Source: Trichlorobacter ammonificans
Lineage (GTDB): Bacteria > Desulfobacterota > Desulfuromonadia > Geobacterales > Pseudopelobacteraceae
Length of the DNA: 64,000 bases
Direction of reading: 5' to 3'
Assembly (NCBI RefSeq): GCF_933509905.1
Contig: NZ_OW150024.1
Span: 124,001-188,000, forward strand
Made by a program: the position numbers and the translations under genes. Of the stretch, positions 54,910 through 63,736 are shown piece by piece (position 1 is the first letter of the stretch; every line of letters starts with the position of its first letter). Below the pieces are notes generated by a model. It searched no databases. It saw nothing but the letters and a program-made list of their open reading frames with translations, and was not told the DNA's origin.

Positions 54910-56949
54910 GTACTTGTTACAACCTGTTGCATCGGATCGGGCGGCGCGTACCTCCACGACGACGTCATACAAAGTACTTCCCTCGCCCCGGTCGGTAAGA
55001 CGTTGGGAAGTCAGGGCATTGACCCCCCGCTCGCCGGGGATGAACTCGCGCCACCAGACCCCTTCGGTCACCACGGTTCCGGGCGGGACCGCCCCGGTCA
55101 CCCGCAGGGTGAAGGAAACCTCGCCCAGGCTGTTGAACGCGACGACCGGCGCACCGTCGGCCAGACGCCGCCCGGCGGCATCCGCAGGATGCATGAGCAA
55201 CGCCATGCAGTCCTGGCGTTCCCGCAGCTGATCCTGTTCGTAAAACCCGGAGTTGAGGGCAAAGGGAGTGACGGCGGGCTGCAGGCGCAACGGATAACCA
55301 TCCCGTTCCGCATGGGTCGGCAGCCGTCGCGGCAGCGGCTCCGGCTCCCGGGGGTTCTTGATTTCGATGGTTCCCGACGGGGTGAGCCAAGGGCCCCGCG
55401 ACGACGAGGGGGGCGTCAGCAGTACCGTTTCGCCGGCCCGCAGCCGGTCGGTGGTCTCCCGGTCCCGCCAGGAATTCTCACCGTCCAGCAACCGGTCGAT
55501 CAGATCATCGGCCGACTGCCGGAAGAACGGTTCATCCCAGCCCATTCCCCGGGCCAGCAGGCAGAAGGTGTCCCAGTTGGAGTGGGCCTCCCCCACCGGG
55601 GAGATCACGGCGGCGCAGCGCTGGGCCTGGTAGCCGCCGTAGCTGCGGTACAGGTCGGAATGTTCCAGGGAGGAGGTGGCCGGCAGCACGATATCGGCAT
55701 AGCGGGCAGTATCGGTCATGAACCGCTCGTGTACGACGGTAAAGAGATCCTCCCGCTCCAGGCCCCTGATGACCGCATTCTGGTCCGGCGTGATGGCGGC
55801 GGGATTGGAGTGGTAGACGTAGAGCGCGCGGATCGGCCGTTCGGCCAGGCCGGTGAGTGCGTTGCCCAACTGGTTCATGTTGATGATCCGCGGTGGAGGA
55901 TCGGGCAGGAAGTCCTCCCGGGTGACCTGCGTCAGCGGGAACGCACCACCGGTAGAGGTGCTGCAGAGCAGCCCCCCGCCCGGCTGCTGCCAGGCGCCTA
56001 CCACGGCCGGCAGGCAGGTGATGCAGCGGACGTTCATGGCGCCGTTGCCGTAGCGGGTAAGCCCGCTTCCCAGGCGGATGAAGGGGGCGCGGGCCCGGGC
56101 GTAGACCAGCGCCAGCCGTTCCACGTGTTCCACCGGAATGCCGCACGCTGCGGCCGTTGCTTCCGGCGTGCACTGGGGCAGGATGGTGGCGGCCAGTTCG
56201 TCGAAGCCGCTGACCTGCTGCGCTATGAACGTCCGGTCCAGCAGTCCCCACGCGGCCATGACATGGATCATTCCCAGAGCCAGTGCTCCATCGCTGCCGG
56301 GGCGGATCAGGATGGCTTCGTCGACGTGATTCGCGGTGGGGGTGCGGTAGGTATCGATGGCCACGAGCCGTGCCCCTCGCTTTTTTGCCTCCCGGGCGTC
56401 CCGCAGGGTGTGGATGCTGGTGGCGGCGGCGTTGATCCCCCAAAGGATCACCAGGTCGCTTTCCAGTATGTCCGACGGATCAAGGCCGGGGGTGTCTCCC
56501 ATGACCGCCTTCCAGCCCGCCTCCTTGGCCGGCGAGCAGATGGTGCGGGCCAGCCGCGACGCCCCCAGCTTGTGGAAGAAGGGGTGGCCGCTGTTGCGCT
56601 GCACCAGCCCCATGGTGCCGGCATAGGAGTACGGCAGGATGCAGTCGGCGCCAAAGGCCGCACTGAGCGCCCGCCAGCGGTTGCAGATGGCCAGGATCGC
56701 CTCCTCCCAGGTGATCGGGGCAAACTGGCCGCTCCCCTTGGGACCGGTGCGCCGCAGCGGCGTGGTCAGGCGTCGGGGGGAATGGACAGTCCGCTCATAC
56801 TGCTGCATCTTGGGGCAGATCAGACCGCGGGTGACCGGATGCTCCGGATCGCCGCAGACCTTCACGGCGCGGCCGTTTTCCACCGTCACCAGCAGACCGC
56901 AGGTGTCGGGGCAATCGTAGGGACAAACGGAACGAAGCTGTGGCGCCAT
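54889..56949 (-). CDS. Molybdopterin oxidoreductase, DMSO-reductase family
   Basis: A 686-residue catalytic subunit. The N-terminal 4Fe-4S motif is CPYDCPDTC (residues 9-17) with the fourth Cys in GLICPK. The molybdopterin region has [20 protein letters not shown] followed by SPAKEAGW; the Cys there may be the metal ligand. Later come [24 protein letters not shown] and the C-terminal cofactor-binding domain ([17 protein letters not shown]). No Tat signal, so it is probably cytoplasmic. It is a single gene without electron-transfer or membrane subunits next to it. The substrate is not predictable; formate or thiosulfate/polysulfide-type enzymes are related. Start ATG 56949 follows GGTAGCGTC. 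Confidence 0.88.
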   Translation of the reverse strand: MAPQLRSVCPYDCPDTCGLLVTVENGRAVKVCGDPEHPVTRGLICPKMQQYERTVHSPRRLTTPLRRTGPKGSGQFAPITWEEAILAICNRWRALSAAFGADCILPYSYAGTMGLVQRNSGHPFFHKLGASRLARTICSPAKEAGWKAVMGDTPGLDPSDILESDLVILWGINAAATSIHTLRDAREAKKRGARLVAIDTYRTPTANHVDEAILIRPGSDGALALGMIHVMAAWGLLDRTFIAQQVSGFDELAATILPQCTPEATAAACGIPVEHVERLALVYARARAPFIRLGSGLTRYGNGAMNVRCITCLPAVVGAWQQPGGGLLCSTSTGGAFPLTQVTREDFLPDPPPRIINMNQLGNALTGLAERPIRALYVYHSNPAAITPDQNAVIRGLEREDLFTVVHERFMTDTARYADIVLPATSSLEHSDLYRSYGGYQAQRCAAVISPVGEAHSNWDTFCLLARGMGWDEPFFRQSADDLIDRLLDGENSWRDRETTDRLRAGETVLLTPPSSSRGPWLTPSGTIEIKNPREPEPLPRRLPTHAERDGYPLRLQPAVTPFALNSGFYEQDQLRERQDCMALLMHPADAAGRRLADGAPVVAFNSLGEVSFTLRVTGAVPPGTVVTEGVWWREFIPGERGVNALTSQRLTDRGEGSTLYDVVVEVRAARSDATGCNKYMTERLV

Positions 56950-57012
56950 GACGCTACCTCCCTGGCCGGTATGATAGCGCTTCGTTTTTGCGGCCCGCAA
57001 CAGGAAATACGG

Positions 57013-57041
57013 TTGACAGCCCCTGTTTTCTGCCGTACATC
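57013..57041 (+). promoter_or_regulatory. Candidate sigma-70 promoter for cbiMQO
   Basis: TTGACA (57013-57018), 17-base spacer, TACATC (57036-57041). The -35 is perfect and the -10 weak. It lies 45 bases before the ATG, whose ribosome-binding site is GGGAG. No cobalamin riboswitch fits in this 136-base space. Confidence 0.45.
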
Positions 57042-57085
57042 GAGTGTTACCAATTTTTATTTCGTGCCACGCGGGAGTGCTTTCC

Positions 57086-58114
57086 ATGCATATGGCTGAC
57101 GCCCTTATTTCGCCTGCTGTCGGTGGGACCATGTGGGCAGTGTCCGCTGCGATGATTGCCCGGTGTTCGTCGCGGATCAGGACGTCCGGCGACGACCGGA
57201 CCGTGCCGCTGATGGGGGTACTGGGTGCCTTTGTCTTTGCCGCCCAGATGATTAATTTCACCATTCCGCTCACCGGCTCCAGCGGCCACCTGGGGGGAGG
57301 GCTGCTGCTGGCGGTGCTGCTGGGACCGGCGGCGGCCTTCCTGACCATCGCCTCGGTGCTGGTGGTGCAGGCACTCTTCTTCGCCGACGGCGGCCTGCTG
57401 GCCCTGGGGTGCAACATCTTCAACCTGGGATTTTTTCCGGCGTTTGTCGCCTATCCGCTGCTCTACCGTCCCCTGGCCGGAGCGGTACCGTCGCGGATCC
57501 GCCTGACGGGTGCGGCGGTGGTGGCCGCCGTGGCCGGTCTGCAGCTGGGCGCTGGCGCCGTGGTGCTGCAGACCACTCTTTCCGGCATTTCCTCCCTTCC
57601 CTTCGGCCCGTTCCTGCTGTTGATGCAGCCGATCCACCTGGCCATAGGCGTCGTGGAGGGGCTGGTCACCGCTGCCGTGCTGCAGTTCGTCCGTACCGCC
57701 CGGCCGGAATTGTTGGGCAATGCGACGGAGCCGGCCCGTTCCGCCGGATCGTTGAAGCCGCTTTTGATCGCCTTTGTGGTGGCCACCCTGCTGACCGGCG
57801 GCCTGGTTTCCCATTTCGCCTCTGAGCAGCCGGACGGCCTGGAGTGGTCCATCGCCGGGGTGAGCGGCAGCGAGCAACTGCAGGGGCCGGAGCAGGGGCT
57901 CCATGCCCGGCTTGCCGCTCTGCAGGAAAAAATCGCGCCGCTGCCTGACTATGCCTTCAAGAAGGGGGGTGCCGCCGCACTGCCGGAAGCACGTCTCGGC
58001 ACCAGCCTGTCCGGCATCGCCGGGGGAGTGGCGACGCTGCTGCTGGCCATGGGAGCCGGCTTTCTGGTTTCCCGAAGAAAGGTGCCCCTGAAAGAGCCCG
58101 ATGCGCTCCGTTGA
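57086..58114 (+). CDS. cbiM: CbiM/NikM-type metal-transport S component fused to a CbiN/NikN-like domain
   Basis: A 342-residue membrane protein. The N-terminus MHMADALISPAVGG provides His2, the essential metal ligand of CbiM and NikM; therefore the start has to be at 57086. About six helices lie in residues 1-215, including NIFNLGFFPAFVAYPLLYRP. After a short linker, residues about 225-342 form the CbiN/NikN-like part: a helix, the PDGLEWSIAG motif, a soluble loop and a final helix at about 310-330. Fused MN proteins import Co2+ or Ni2+ with CbiQ and CbiO. The metal cannot be settled from sequence. It overlaps cbiQ by 14 bases. Confidence 0.92.
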   Translation: MHMADALISPAVGGTMWAVSAAMIARCSSRIRTSGDDRTVPLMGVLGAFVFAAQMINFTIPLTGSSGHLGGGLLLAVLLGPAAAFLTIASVLVVQALFFADGGLLALGCNIFNLGFFPAFVAYPLLYRPLAGAVPSRIRLTGAAVVAAVAGLQLGAGAVVLQTTLSGISSLPFGPFLLLMQPIHLAIGVVEGLVTAAVLQFVRTARPELLGNATEPARSAGSLKPLLIAFVVATLLTGGLVSHFASEQPDGLEWSIAGVSGSEQLQGPEQGLHARLAALQEKIAPLPDYAFKKGGAAALPEARLGTSLSGIAGGVATLLLAMGAGFLVSRRKVPLKEPDALR

Positions 58115-58913
58115 AGGAACGCTCTTCGACTTTCGGCAGTTGGAACGGCTGGCGGAGGGGAGCAGTCCGCTGCACCGCCTGGATGCCCGGGCGAAAATCG
58201 TCGTGACCCTGCTGTTCATCGTCTGTGTGGTGTCGCTGGGGCGGTATGAGGTGGCGGCACTGTTTCCGTTCTGCATCTTTCCCGCTCTTATGATCGCTGC
58301 TGCCGGGCTGCCGCCGGCACAGCTCATCCCCCGGATACTGCTGGTGCTTCCGGTGGTGCTGGTGGTGGGGATATTCAACCCGCTGCTGGACCGGCAGATA
58401 CTGGCCACGGTCGGTCCGCTGGCCGTCAGCGGCGGCTGGCTTTCCTTCGTTTCCCTGGTACTCCGTTCCCTGCTTACGGTTGCCGCAGCCCTGATCCTGG
58501 TCAGCCTCACCGGGTTTCCGGCTCTCTGCCGGGGACTGGTGCAGTTGGGGATGCCGCGGCTGTTTGCGGCCCAACTGCTCTTCCTCTACCGGTACCTGTT
58601 CGTACTGGCAGACGAGGGGCTACGGTTGCGCCGGGCTCGGGACCAGCGCTCCTTCGGCAGTCGCGGCAGGGGGATCGCCTCCTTTGGGCCGTTGGTGGGG
58701 CACCTGCTGCTGCGCAGTTGGGAGCGGGCCGAGCGGGTTTACCGGGCCATGGCGGCCCGCGGCTTCACCGGGGAGTTTCCGGTGGCGACACCGTCCCGTT
58801 GTACCCGCACGGATCTGCTCTTTTTGGGGGGATGGAGCCTGGTGCTGCTGACGATCCGGTTCGGGGAGCCGGCCCGGTTGCTGGGGGAACTGCTGGTGGG
58901 AGGAGGGCCATGA
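58101..58913 (+). CDS. cbiQ: Energy-coupling factor transmembrane protein CbiQ
   Basis: The 270-residue T component of the metal importer, which links the ATPase to the substrate-binding subunit. It has helices at about residues 33-52, 55-72, 78-98, 105-135 and 240-262. The cytoplasmic coupling motif is RVYRAMAARGF at about residue 212 (the Ala-Arg-Gly signature of ECF-T proteins). LLFLYRYLFVLADEGLRLRR precedes it as usual. It overlaps cbiM by 14 bases and cbiO by 4 (ATGA), so the three proteins are made together. Confidence 0.92.
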   Translation: MRSVEGTLFDFRQLERLAEGSSPLHRLDARAKIVVTLLFIVCVVSLGRYEVAALFPFCIFPALMIAAAGLPPAQLIPRILLVLPVVLVVGIFNPLLDRQILATVGPLAVSGGWLSFVSLVLRSLLTVAAALILVSLTGFPALCRGLVQLGMPRLFAAQLLFLYRYLFVLADEGLRLRRARDQRSFGSRGRGIASFGPLVGHLLLRSWERAERVYRAMAARGFTGEFPVATPSRCTRTDLLFLGGWSLVLLTIRFGEPARLLGELLVGGGP

Positions 58914-59665
58914 GTCATCACCTCGTTGAGGTCCGGCAGTTGCAGCACCGCTACCCGGACGGCAGCTTTGGCATCAACGCCGTCTCCTTCCGGATCGAAC
59001 ATGGCGAGGCGGTGGCAATCATCGGTGCCAACGGTGCCGGCAAGTCCACGCTGCTGCAGCATTTGAACGGCACCCTGGTTGCCACGGCAGGCCAGGTGCG
59101 GATCGGTGACGGCCTTCTTACTCCCGCCACGCTGTCCCAGGTACGGCGCAGCGTGGGGATGGTGTTTCAGAACCCGGACGATCAGCTGTTCATGGCAACG
59201 GTTGGCGAGGACGTGGCCTTCGGCCCGCTGAACCTGGGGCTGTCCGGCGAGGAGCTGGAGGCGCGGGTTGTTGCCGCCCTTGGGCAGGTGGATGCCCGGC
59301 ATCTGCGCCACAAGGCCCCGTACCACCTGTCCGGCGGCGAAAAGAAGCGGGCGGCCATTGCCACGGTGCTGGCCATGATGCCGGACGTCCTGGTGATGGA
59401 CGAGCCCACCGGCGGTCTTGATCCGTTCTCCCGGCGTCAGGTCATGCACCTTCTGGCCGGCTTCAGCCATACCCGGATCGTTGCCAGCCACGACCTGGAC
59501 ATGGTGCTGGAACTTTTTCCCCGAACCATTATACTGTGCAACGGCGAGGTGGCGGCCGACGGTCCCACCCGCGACATCTTCCGCGACCGGGAGCTGCTGG
59601 CCCGCTGCCGGCTGGAGCAGCCGCTGGCCATGCAGGGGTGCCCGGTCTGCCGGGGAGGTTGCTGA
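58910..59665 (+). CDS. cbiO: Metal-importer ATPase CbiO
   Basis: A 251-residue ABC ATPase powering the CbiMQ complex. Walker A is IGANGAGKST (residue about 38), the Q loop VFQNPDDQLFMATVGEDVAF (typical of ECF ATPases), the signature LSGGEKKRAAIA, Walker B VLVMDEPTGGLDP, and the switch His is in ASHDLDMVL. The tail MQGCPVCRGGC is unusual, with three Cys. The last codons and the TGA stop lie in the left end of the 120-bp repeat (GGTTGCTGA), so the element probably changed the original C-terminus when it arrived. Confidence 0.93.
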   Translation: MSHHLVEVRQLQHRYPDGSFGINAVSFRIEHGEAVAIIGANGAGKSTLLQHLNGTLVATAGQVRIGDGLLTPATLSQVRRSVGMVFQNPDDQLFMATVGEDVAFGPLNLGLSGEELEARVVAALGQVDARHLRHKAPYHLSGGEKKRAAIATVLAMMPDVLVMDEPTGGLDPFSRRQVMHLLAGFSHTRIVASHDLDMVLELFPRTIILCNGEVAADGPTRDIFRDRELLARCRLEQPLAMQGCPVCRGGC

Positions 59666-59776
59666 AAAACGGCCCTCTCGCCGCCGTCCTCGAAAACCCC
59701 CTTGTGCGGCGTAGCGCTGCTACGCCGCACAAGGGGGTTTCCGTGGGTGCGACGATCTGGCTGTTTTTGAGCAACC
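59657..59776 (+). repeat. Dispersed 120-bp repeat, copy B, with terminal inverted repeats and a central palindrome
   Basis: Ends are GGTTGCTGAAAAAC (59657-59670) and GTTTTTGAGCAACC (59763-59776), inverted copies with one mismatch in 14. The centre is a perfect 19-bp palindrome (59697-59715 and 59719-59737) with a 3-base loop, built on CCCCCTTGTGCGGCGTAGC. Copy A at 8337-8458 shares the sequence and orientation. No protein is encoded. It looks like a miniature non-autonomous element or a REP-type repeat. The flanks show no clear target duplication. Confidence 0.9.
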
Positions 59777-59812
59777 TCAGGTTTCAACCGTCTGCGAAAA
59801 GGAGAAAAACTC

Positions 59813-60805
59813 ATGATCATCGTTACCGGTGGCGCCGGCCTGATCGGCAGCGCCGTGGTGCACGGTCTGAACCGGCGCGGCTGCGAGAATATCCTGGTGG
59901 TGGACCACCTGGGGATGACGGAGAAGTGGCGCAATCTGGTGCCGCTGAAATTCAGGGATTATCTGGAAAAGGATGCCTTCGAGACGCTGCTGGACAACGG
60001 CGGGCTGCCGGCCCGGCTGGGGGCGCCGCTGGAGGCGGTGATTCACCTGGGGGCCTGCTCCGCCACCACGGAGCGGGACGCCACCTACCTGATCAGGAAC
60101 AACTTCGAGTATTCCCGCAAACTGGCCCTCGTTGCCCGGGAACAGGGGGCCCGCTTCATCTACGCTTCCAGCGCCGCCACCTACGGCAATGGCGAGCTGG
60201 GTTTTTCCGACGATGAGACAAAGCTTGCCTCGCTGCGTCCCATGAACATGTACGGCTACTCAAAGCAGCTGTTCGATCTCTGGCTGCAGCGGGAGGGGAT
60301 GCTGGGCAGTGTGGTGGGCCTGAAGTACTACAATGTCTTCGGTCCCAACGAGCGGCACAAGGGGGAGATGCGCTCCCTGGTGCAGAAGGCGTTCGAGCAG
60401 ATCAGCGCCACCGGCGCCTTGAAGCTGTTCAAGTCCCACCGGCCTGACTACGCCGACGGCGAGCAGGTGCGGGATTTCGTCTACGTGAAGGATGCGGCGG
60501 CCATGACCCTGCATTTCCTGGACAACCGGGAGGCGGGGGGGATCTTCAATGTCGGCGGCGGCTCCGCCGCCAGTTGGAACCGGCTGGGGGCCGCGGTGTT
60601 TGCCGCCATGGAGCTGCCCAGCCGCATCGAGTACATCGACATGCCCCCGGAGATCCGGGATACCTACCAGTACCGTACCTGCGCGGAAACCGGCAAGATC
60701 CGCGCCACCGGCTACACTGCCGACCTCTGGTCCCTGGAGGCTGCGGTGTCGGATTACATCAGGAATTACCTGATTCCGAACCGGCACCTGGGGGATGAGG
60801 GGTAG
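59813..60805 (+). CDS. hldD: ADP-L-glycero-D-manno-heptose-6-epimerase
   Basis: Makes the heptose donor for the LPS inner core. A 330-residue extended SDR with IIVTGGAGLIGSAVVHGL (residues 2-19), VDHLGMTEKWRNL (family-specific), HLGACSATTERDATYL and the catalytic YGYSK. KYYNVFGPNERHKGEMRSLV is the substrate loop typical of HldD (RfaD). AAAGGAG lies 8 bases before the ATG. Directly downstream of the 120-bp repeat, so its promoter may lie in or before the repeat. The other heptose genes (hldE, gmhA, gmhB) are not in this window. Confidence 0.95.
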   Translation: MIIVTGGAGLIGSAVVHGLNRRGCENILVVDHLGMTEKWRNLVPLKFRDYLEKDAFETLLDNGGLPARLGAPLEAVIHLGACSATTERDATYLIRNNFEYSRKLALVAREQGARFIYASSAATYGNGELGFSDDETKLASLRPMNMYGYSKQLFDLWLQREGMLGSVVGLKYYNVFGPNERHKGEMRSLVQKAFEQISATGALKLFKSHRPDYADGEQVRDFVYVKDAAAMTLHFLDNREAGGIFNVGGGSAASWNRLGAAVFAAMELPSRIEYIDMPPEIRDTYQYRTCAETGKIRATGYTADLWSLEAAVSDYIRNYLIPNRHLGDEG

Positions 60806-60808
60806 GGG

Positions 60809-62185
60809 TCAGCGTCCCCGGCGTTCCGGCTTTTCGATGCCGTACTTGTCCAGACGGTACTGCAGGGTCTTGTAGGACAGTCCCAGGATCGGCGCCGCCT
60901 TGCCGATGACCCAGTCGGCCCGCTCCATCGCCTTCATGATCAGCGCCTTTTCCATCTCCTCGAACTTGATCCCCTCCGGCGGCAGCTCAAACGGCACCAT
61001 GCCGCAGTGAGTGGCGGCGGTGATCTCCGCCGGCAGGTCGTCGGGCTGGATGATGTTCCCCTCCGCCATCAGTACGGAACGCTCGATGACCGATTCCAGC
61101 TGGCGGACGTTGCCGGGCCAGGTGTAGTTCATCAAAAGCCGCAGGGCCGGCTTGGCGATTCCTTCCACCGCAATACCGGTGGCCTCCCGGTACTTGGCGA
61201 TGAAGTAGTCGGCCAGGGTGGCGATATCGCTGCCCCGCTCCCGCAGGGGCGGCAGGTTGATCCTGATCACGTTCAGGCGGTAAAACAGGTCCTCCCGGAA
61301 GGTCCCCTTGCGGATCTCCTGCTCCAGGTCGCGGTTGGTGGCGGAGATGATCCGTACATCCAGCGCCAGGTTGACTTTCCCCCCCACCCGGCGGATTTCC
61401 TTCTCCTGAATGGCCCGCAGCAGCTTGGCCTGCATGGCGGTGTTCATTTCGCCGATCTCGTCCAGGAAGACCGTGCCGCCGTTGGCTGCCTCCAGGATGC
61501 CGATTTCGCGGGCATTGGCGCCGGTGAAACTGCCCCGCTCGTGGCCGAACAGCTCGCTTTCGATCAGGGTTTCGGGGATGGCGGCGCAGTTGATCGCCAT
61601 GAACGGCTGTGCCGTTCGCGGCGAGCGGTCGTGGACCGCCCGGGCAACCAGCTCCTTGCCGGTGCCCGACTCGCCGTAGATCAGCACCGTGGAACTGGTG
61701 GCGGCGATCTTGGTGATGATCCGGTAGACCTCTTTCATTTTGGGGTGGTCGCCGATGATGGAGGGAATCCGCTCGATTTCCGCCACCTTCTTCTGCAGTA
61801 CCTTGTTTTCGCGCACCAAGGATATGCGTTCGAAAGCACGCTTGATCGTGAGCAGCAGGTTTTCCCGCTCCAGCGGCTTTTCCAGGTAGTCGAAGGCTCC
61901 CCGTTTCATGGCCCCCACCGCACTGTCCACCGAACCGTGGGCGGTCATCATGATCACGCACTGGCCGGGATCGTCAGCCATGACCTGCTCCAGCAGATCG
62001 AGGCCGCTCATCCCCTGCATCTTCAGGTCGGTCAGAATCAGATCGAAGGCCCGTTTGTCCAGCAGCTTCAGGGCCGCCTGCACGCCGGAGGCGTCGGCGG
62101 TATCGTACCCCTCGGCCCGCAGGATCATGGTCAGGATCTCCCGCTGTCCCTTTTCGTCGTCCACGATCAGGATGCTTCCCTTCAT
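60809..62185 (-). CDS. NtrC-family sigma-54 response regulator
   Basis: A 458-residue enhancer-binding protein. The receiver has ILIVDDEKGQ and phospho-acceptor Asp53 (LILTDLKM). The AAA+ domain has Walker A GESGTGKE, the sigma-54 contact loop ESELFGHERGSFTGA (GSFTGA where the consensus is GAFTGA), GGTVFLDEIGEM (Walker B) and FREDLFYRLNVIRI. The C-terminal Fis-type helix-turn-helix is KAAPILGLSYKTLQYRLDKY. It is coupled by ATGA to the kinase gene. Target genes are unknown. It is the only sigma-54 activator in the window, which also has one sigma-54 promoter (48315), but a link is unproven. Confidence 0.94.
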   Translation of the reverse strand: MKGSILIVDDEKGQREILTMILRAEGYDTADASGVQAALKLLDKRAFDLILTDLKMQGMSGLDLLEQVMADDPGQCVIMMTAHGSVDSAVGAMKRGAFDYLEKPLERENLLLTIKRAFERISLVRENKVLQKKVAEIERIPSIIGDHPKMKEVYRIITKIAATSSTVLIYGESGTGKELVARAVHDRSPRTAQPFMAINCAAIPETLIESELFGHERGSFTGANAREIGILEAANGGTVFLDEIGEMNTAMQAKLLRAIQEKEIRRVGGKVNLALDVRIISATNRDLEQEIRKGTFREDLFYRLNVIRINLPPLRERGSDIATLADYFIAKYREATGIAVEGIAKPALRLLMNYTWPGNVRQLESVIERSVLMAEGNIIQPDDLPAEITAATHCGMVPFELPPEGIKFEEMEKALIMKAMERADWVIGKAAPILGLSYKTLQYRLDKYGIEKPERRGR

Positions 62186-63603
62186 GCGTTCTCCTCTCCG
62201 CAGGGCAGGCGCACGGTGAAGGTGGTTCCCTCGCCGCTGCTGGCTACCGCAATCTCGCCGCCATGTTCCCTGATGATCCGTTCGGTGATGGCCAGTCCCA
62301 GGCCGATCCCCACCTCCTTGGTGGTGAAGTAGGGCTGGAAGATCTTGTCCAGGTCCTCCGGCGGGATGCCGGCCCCCCGGTCGCGGAAGCTGAGCAGTAC
62401 CCAGCCGCTTTTTTCCGGGTCAAGGGTGGCGCCCAGCACGATCTCGCCGCCGTCCGGCATGGCTTGTGCGGCGTTGGTGATGAAGTTGGTGATGGCGTTG
62501 CGCATCAGCTCCGGATCGAGCAGCAGCGGCGGCAGCTTGTCGGCCACCTGCCGGACGATGGATACCCGTTGCTCGGCCAGCCGGTCAGCCAAGGTGGGCA
62601 GCGTGCGTTCCAGCAGTTCTTCGTAGGTGATGATCCCCCGGCGCAGCTTCAGGGGGCGGCCGTAGTTCATGAAGTTGAGCACCATGTAGTTGGCCCGGCG
62701 CACTTCGTCACGGATCTTGTCGGCCAGGTCGCTCACCTGCGCTGCCCGGCCGGGGCACTGCACCAGCAGTTCGTTCTTCAGGTGGTCGATGGCCAGGCTG
62801 ATGTAGTTGAGCGGGTTGCGGATCTCGTGGGCGATGCCGGCGGCCAGTTGTCCCACCCGTGAAAGATGTTCCGCTTCGTAGAGCCGTTTTTCCAGGGCTT
62901 CCCGCTCCCGCAGCTTCTCCACCATTTCGTTGAAGGCCTGGGCCAGTTCGCCGATTTCGTCGCAGCTTTCCACCGGGATGGTCACCGAGAGATCGCCGGC
63001 CGACACCTTCTTGAAATCTTCGGCCAGGCGGTGGATCGGGTCGGTGTAGCGGCGGGCCAGATAGATGGTGAAGGCGATGCCCACGGTAAAGACCATGGCG
63101 GTGGCTGCCAGGCGCTTGATGAAGTTGGCGTGCTGGATGTTGCGGATGTTGTCCAGCAGCATGTTGACCTGCACGTAGCCCAGGTGCTCGTCGCCGACGA
63201 TGACCGGCACCACCACGTCGTAGGGTTTCTGGGAGAGGATCGAGGCCTCCCCCAGGCGGTTCGTCGCTGCCCGTACCCCTTTTTCGAGCTTTTTCAGATC
63301 CTTTTGCTTGCCGATCTTCTCCGGGTTGGTGGAGTCGATGATCTCCCCTTCGCTGTTGATGATGTTGATCTCGTTGATCCCTTTCTGGCGGGCACTGTCA
63401 AGAAATTCGGCGAGACGGGAGGTTTCGGCTTCGGAGGTCAGGTCGGCGATGCTGAGCTGCACCGCCTTGGATATCTCCTGGGAACTGTCCTGGATTTCCT
63501 GCACCAGGTCATTCTGGGCGTACTGGTTGAGGGTGAAGAGGGTAATGATCGCAATCACCAGCAGGGAGAGCATGATCAGAATCAGTTTGGCGTTCAGCTT
63601 CAT
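62182..63603 (-). CDS. Membrane sensor histidine kinase
   Basis: A 473-residue kinase partnered with the sigma-54 regulator. TM1 is at about residues 7-25 and TM2 at 163-183, with an extracytoplasmic sensor of about 135 residues between them (a PAS/CACHE-like domain: INEINIINSEGEIIDSTNPE, VVVPVIVGDEHLGYVQVN). A HAMP domain covers 184-238, then HisKA with phospho-accepting His259 (GIAHEIRNPLNYIS), and the ATPase domain with NFITNAAQAMPDGG, RDRGAGIPPED and GIGLGLAITERII. This is the NtrB/AtoS-like arrangement. ATG 63603 has GGAG 7 bases upstream. The signal sensed is unknown. Confidence 0.93.
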   Translation of the reverse strand: MKLNAKLILIMLSLLVIAIITLFTLNQYAQNDLVQEIQDSSQEISKAVQLSIADLTSEAETSRLAEFLDSARQKGINEINIINSEGEIIDSTNPEKIGKQKDLKKLEKGVRAATNRLGEASILSQKPYDVVVPVIVGDEHLGYVQVNMLLDNIRNIQHANFIKRLAATAMVFTVGIAFTIYLARRYTDPIHRLAEDFKKVSAGDLSVTIPVESCDEIGELAQAFNEMVEKLREREALEKRLYEAEHLSRVGQLAAGIAHEIRNPLNYISLAIDHLKNELLVQCPGRAAQVSDLADKIRDEVRRANYMVLNFMNYGRPLKLRRGIITYEELLERTLPTLADRLAEQRVSIVRQVADKLPPLLLDPELMRNAITNFITNAAQAMPDGGEIVLGATLDPEKSGWVLLSFRDRGAGIPPEDLDKIFQPYFTTKEVGIGLGLAITERIIREHGGEIAVASSGEGTTFTVRLPCGEENA

Positions 63604-63698
63604 GACGGGGCTCCGAACAGCGTCAAAATATCGCCAGAGTAGCAGTAAAGCGGTGGCCGTGCAAGAAATCCGCTCCAGCACGGCAGGGCGTGAAAGCG

Positions 63699-63728
63699 TT
63701 GACAGGGCAGGCGCAAAGCGTGTACAAC
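63699..63728 (+). promoter_or_regulatory. Sigma-70-type promoter for the lipoprotein gene at the right edge
   Basis: TTGACA (63699-63704), 18-base spacer, TACAAC (63723-63728), four of six in the -10. Transcription would start about 63735, so the message begins almost at the ATG (63737); no ribosome-binding site exists. Another possibly leaderless gene. Confidence 0.45.
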
Positions 63729-63736
63729 ACCACCCC

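Noticed and set aside
56950-57085. Cobalamin riboswitch upstream of cbiM
   Set aside because: The gap is 136 bases and contains neither a B12-box-like sequence nor the stem set; only a promoter is apparent.
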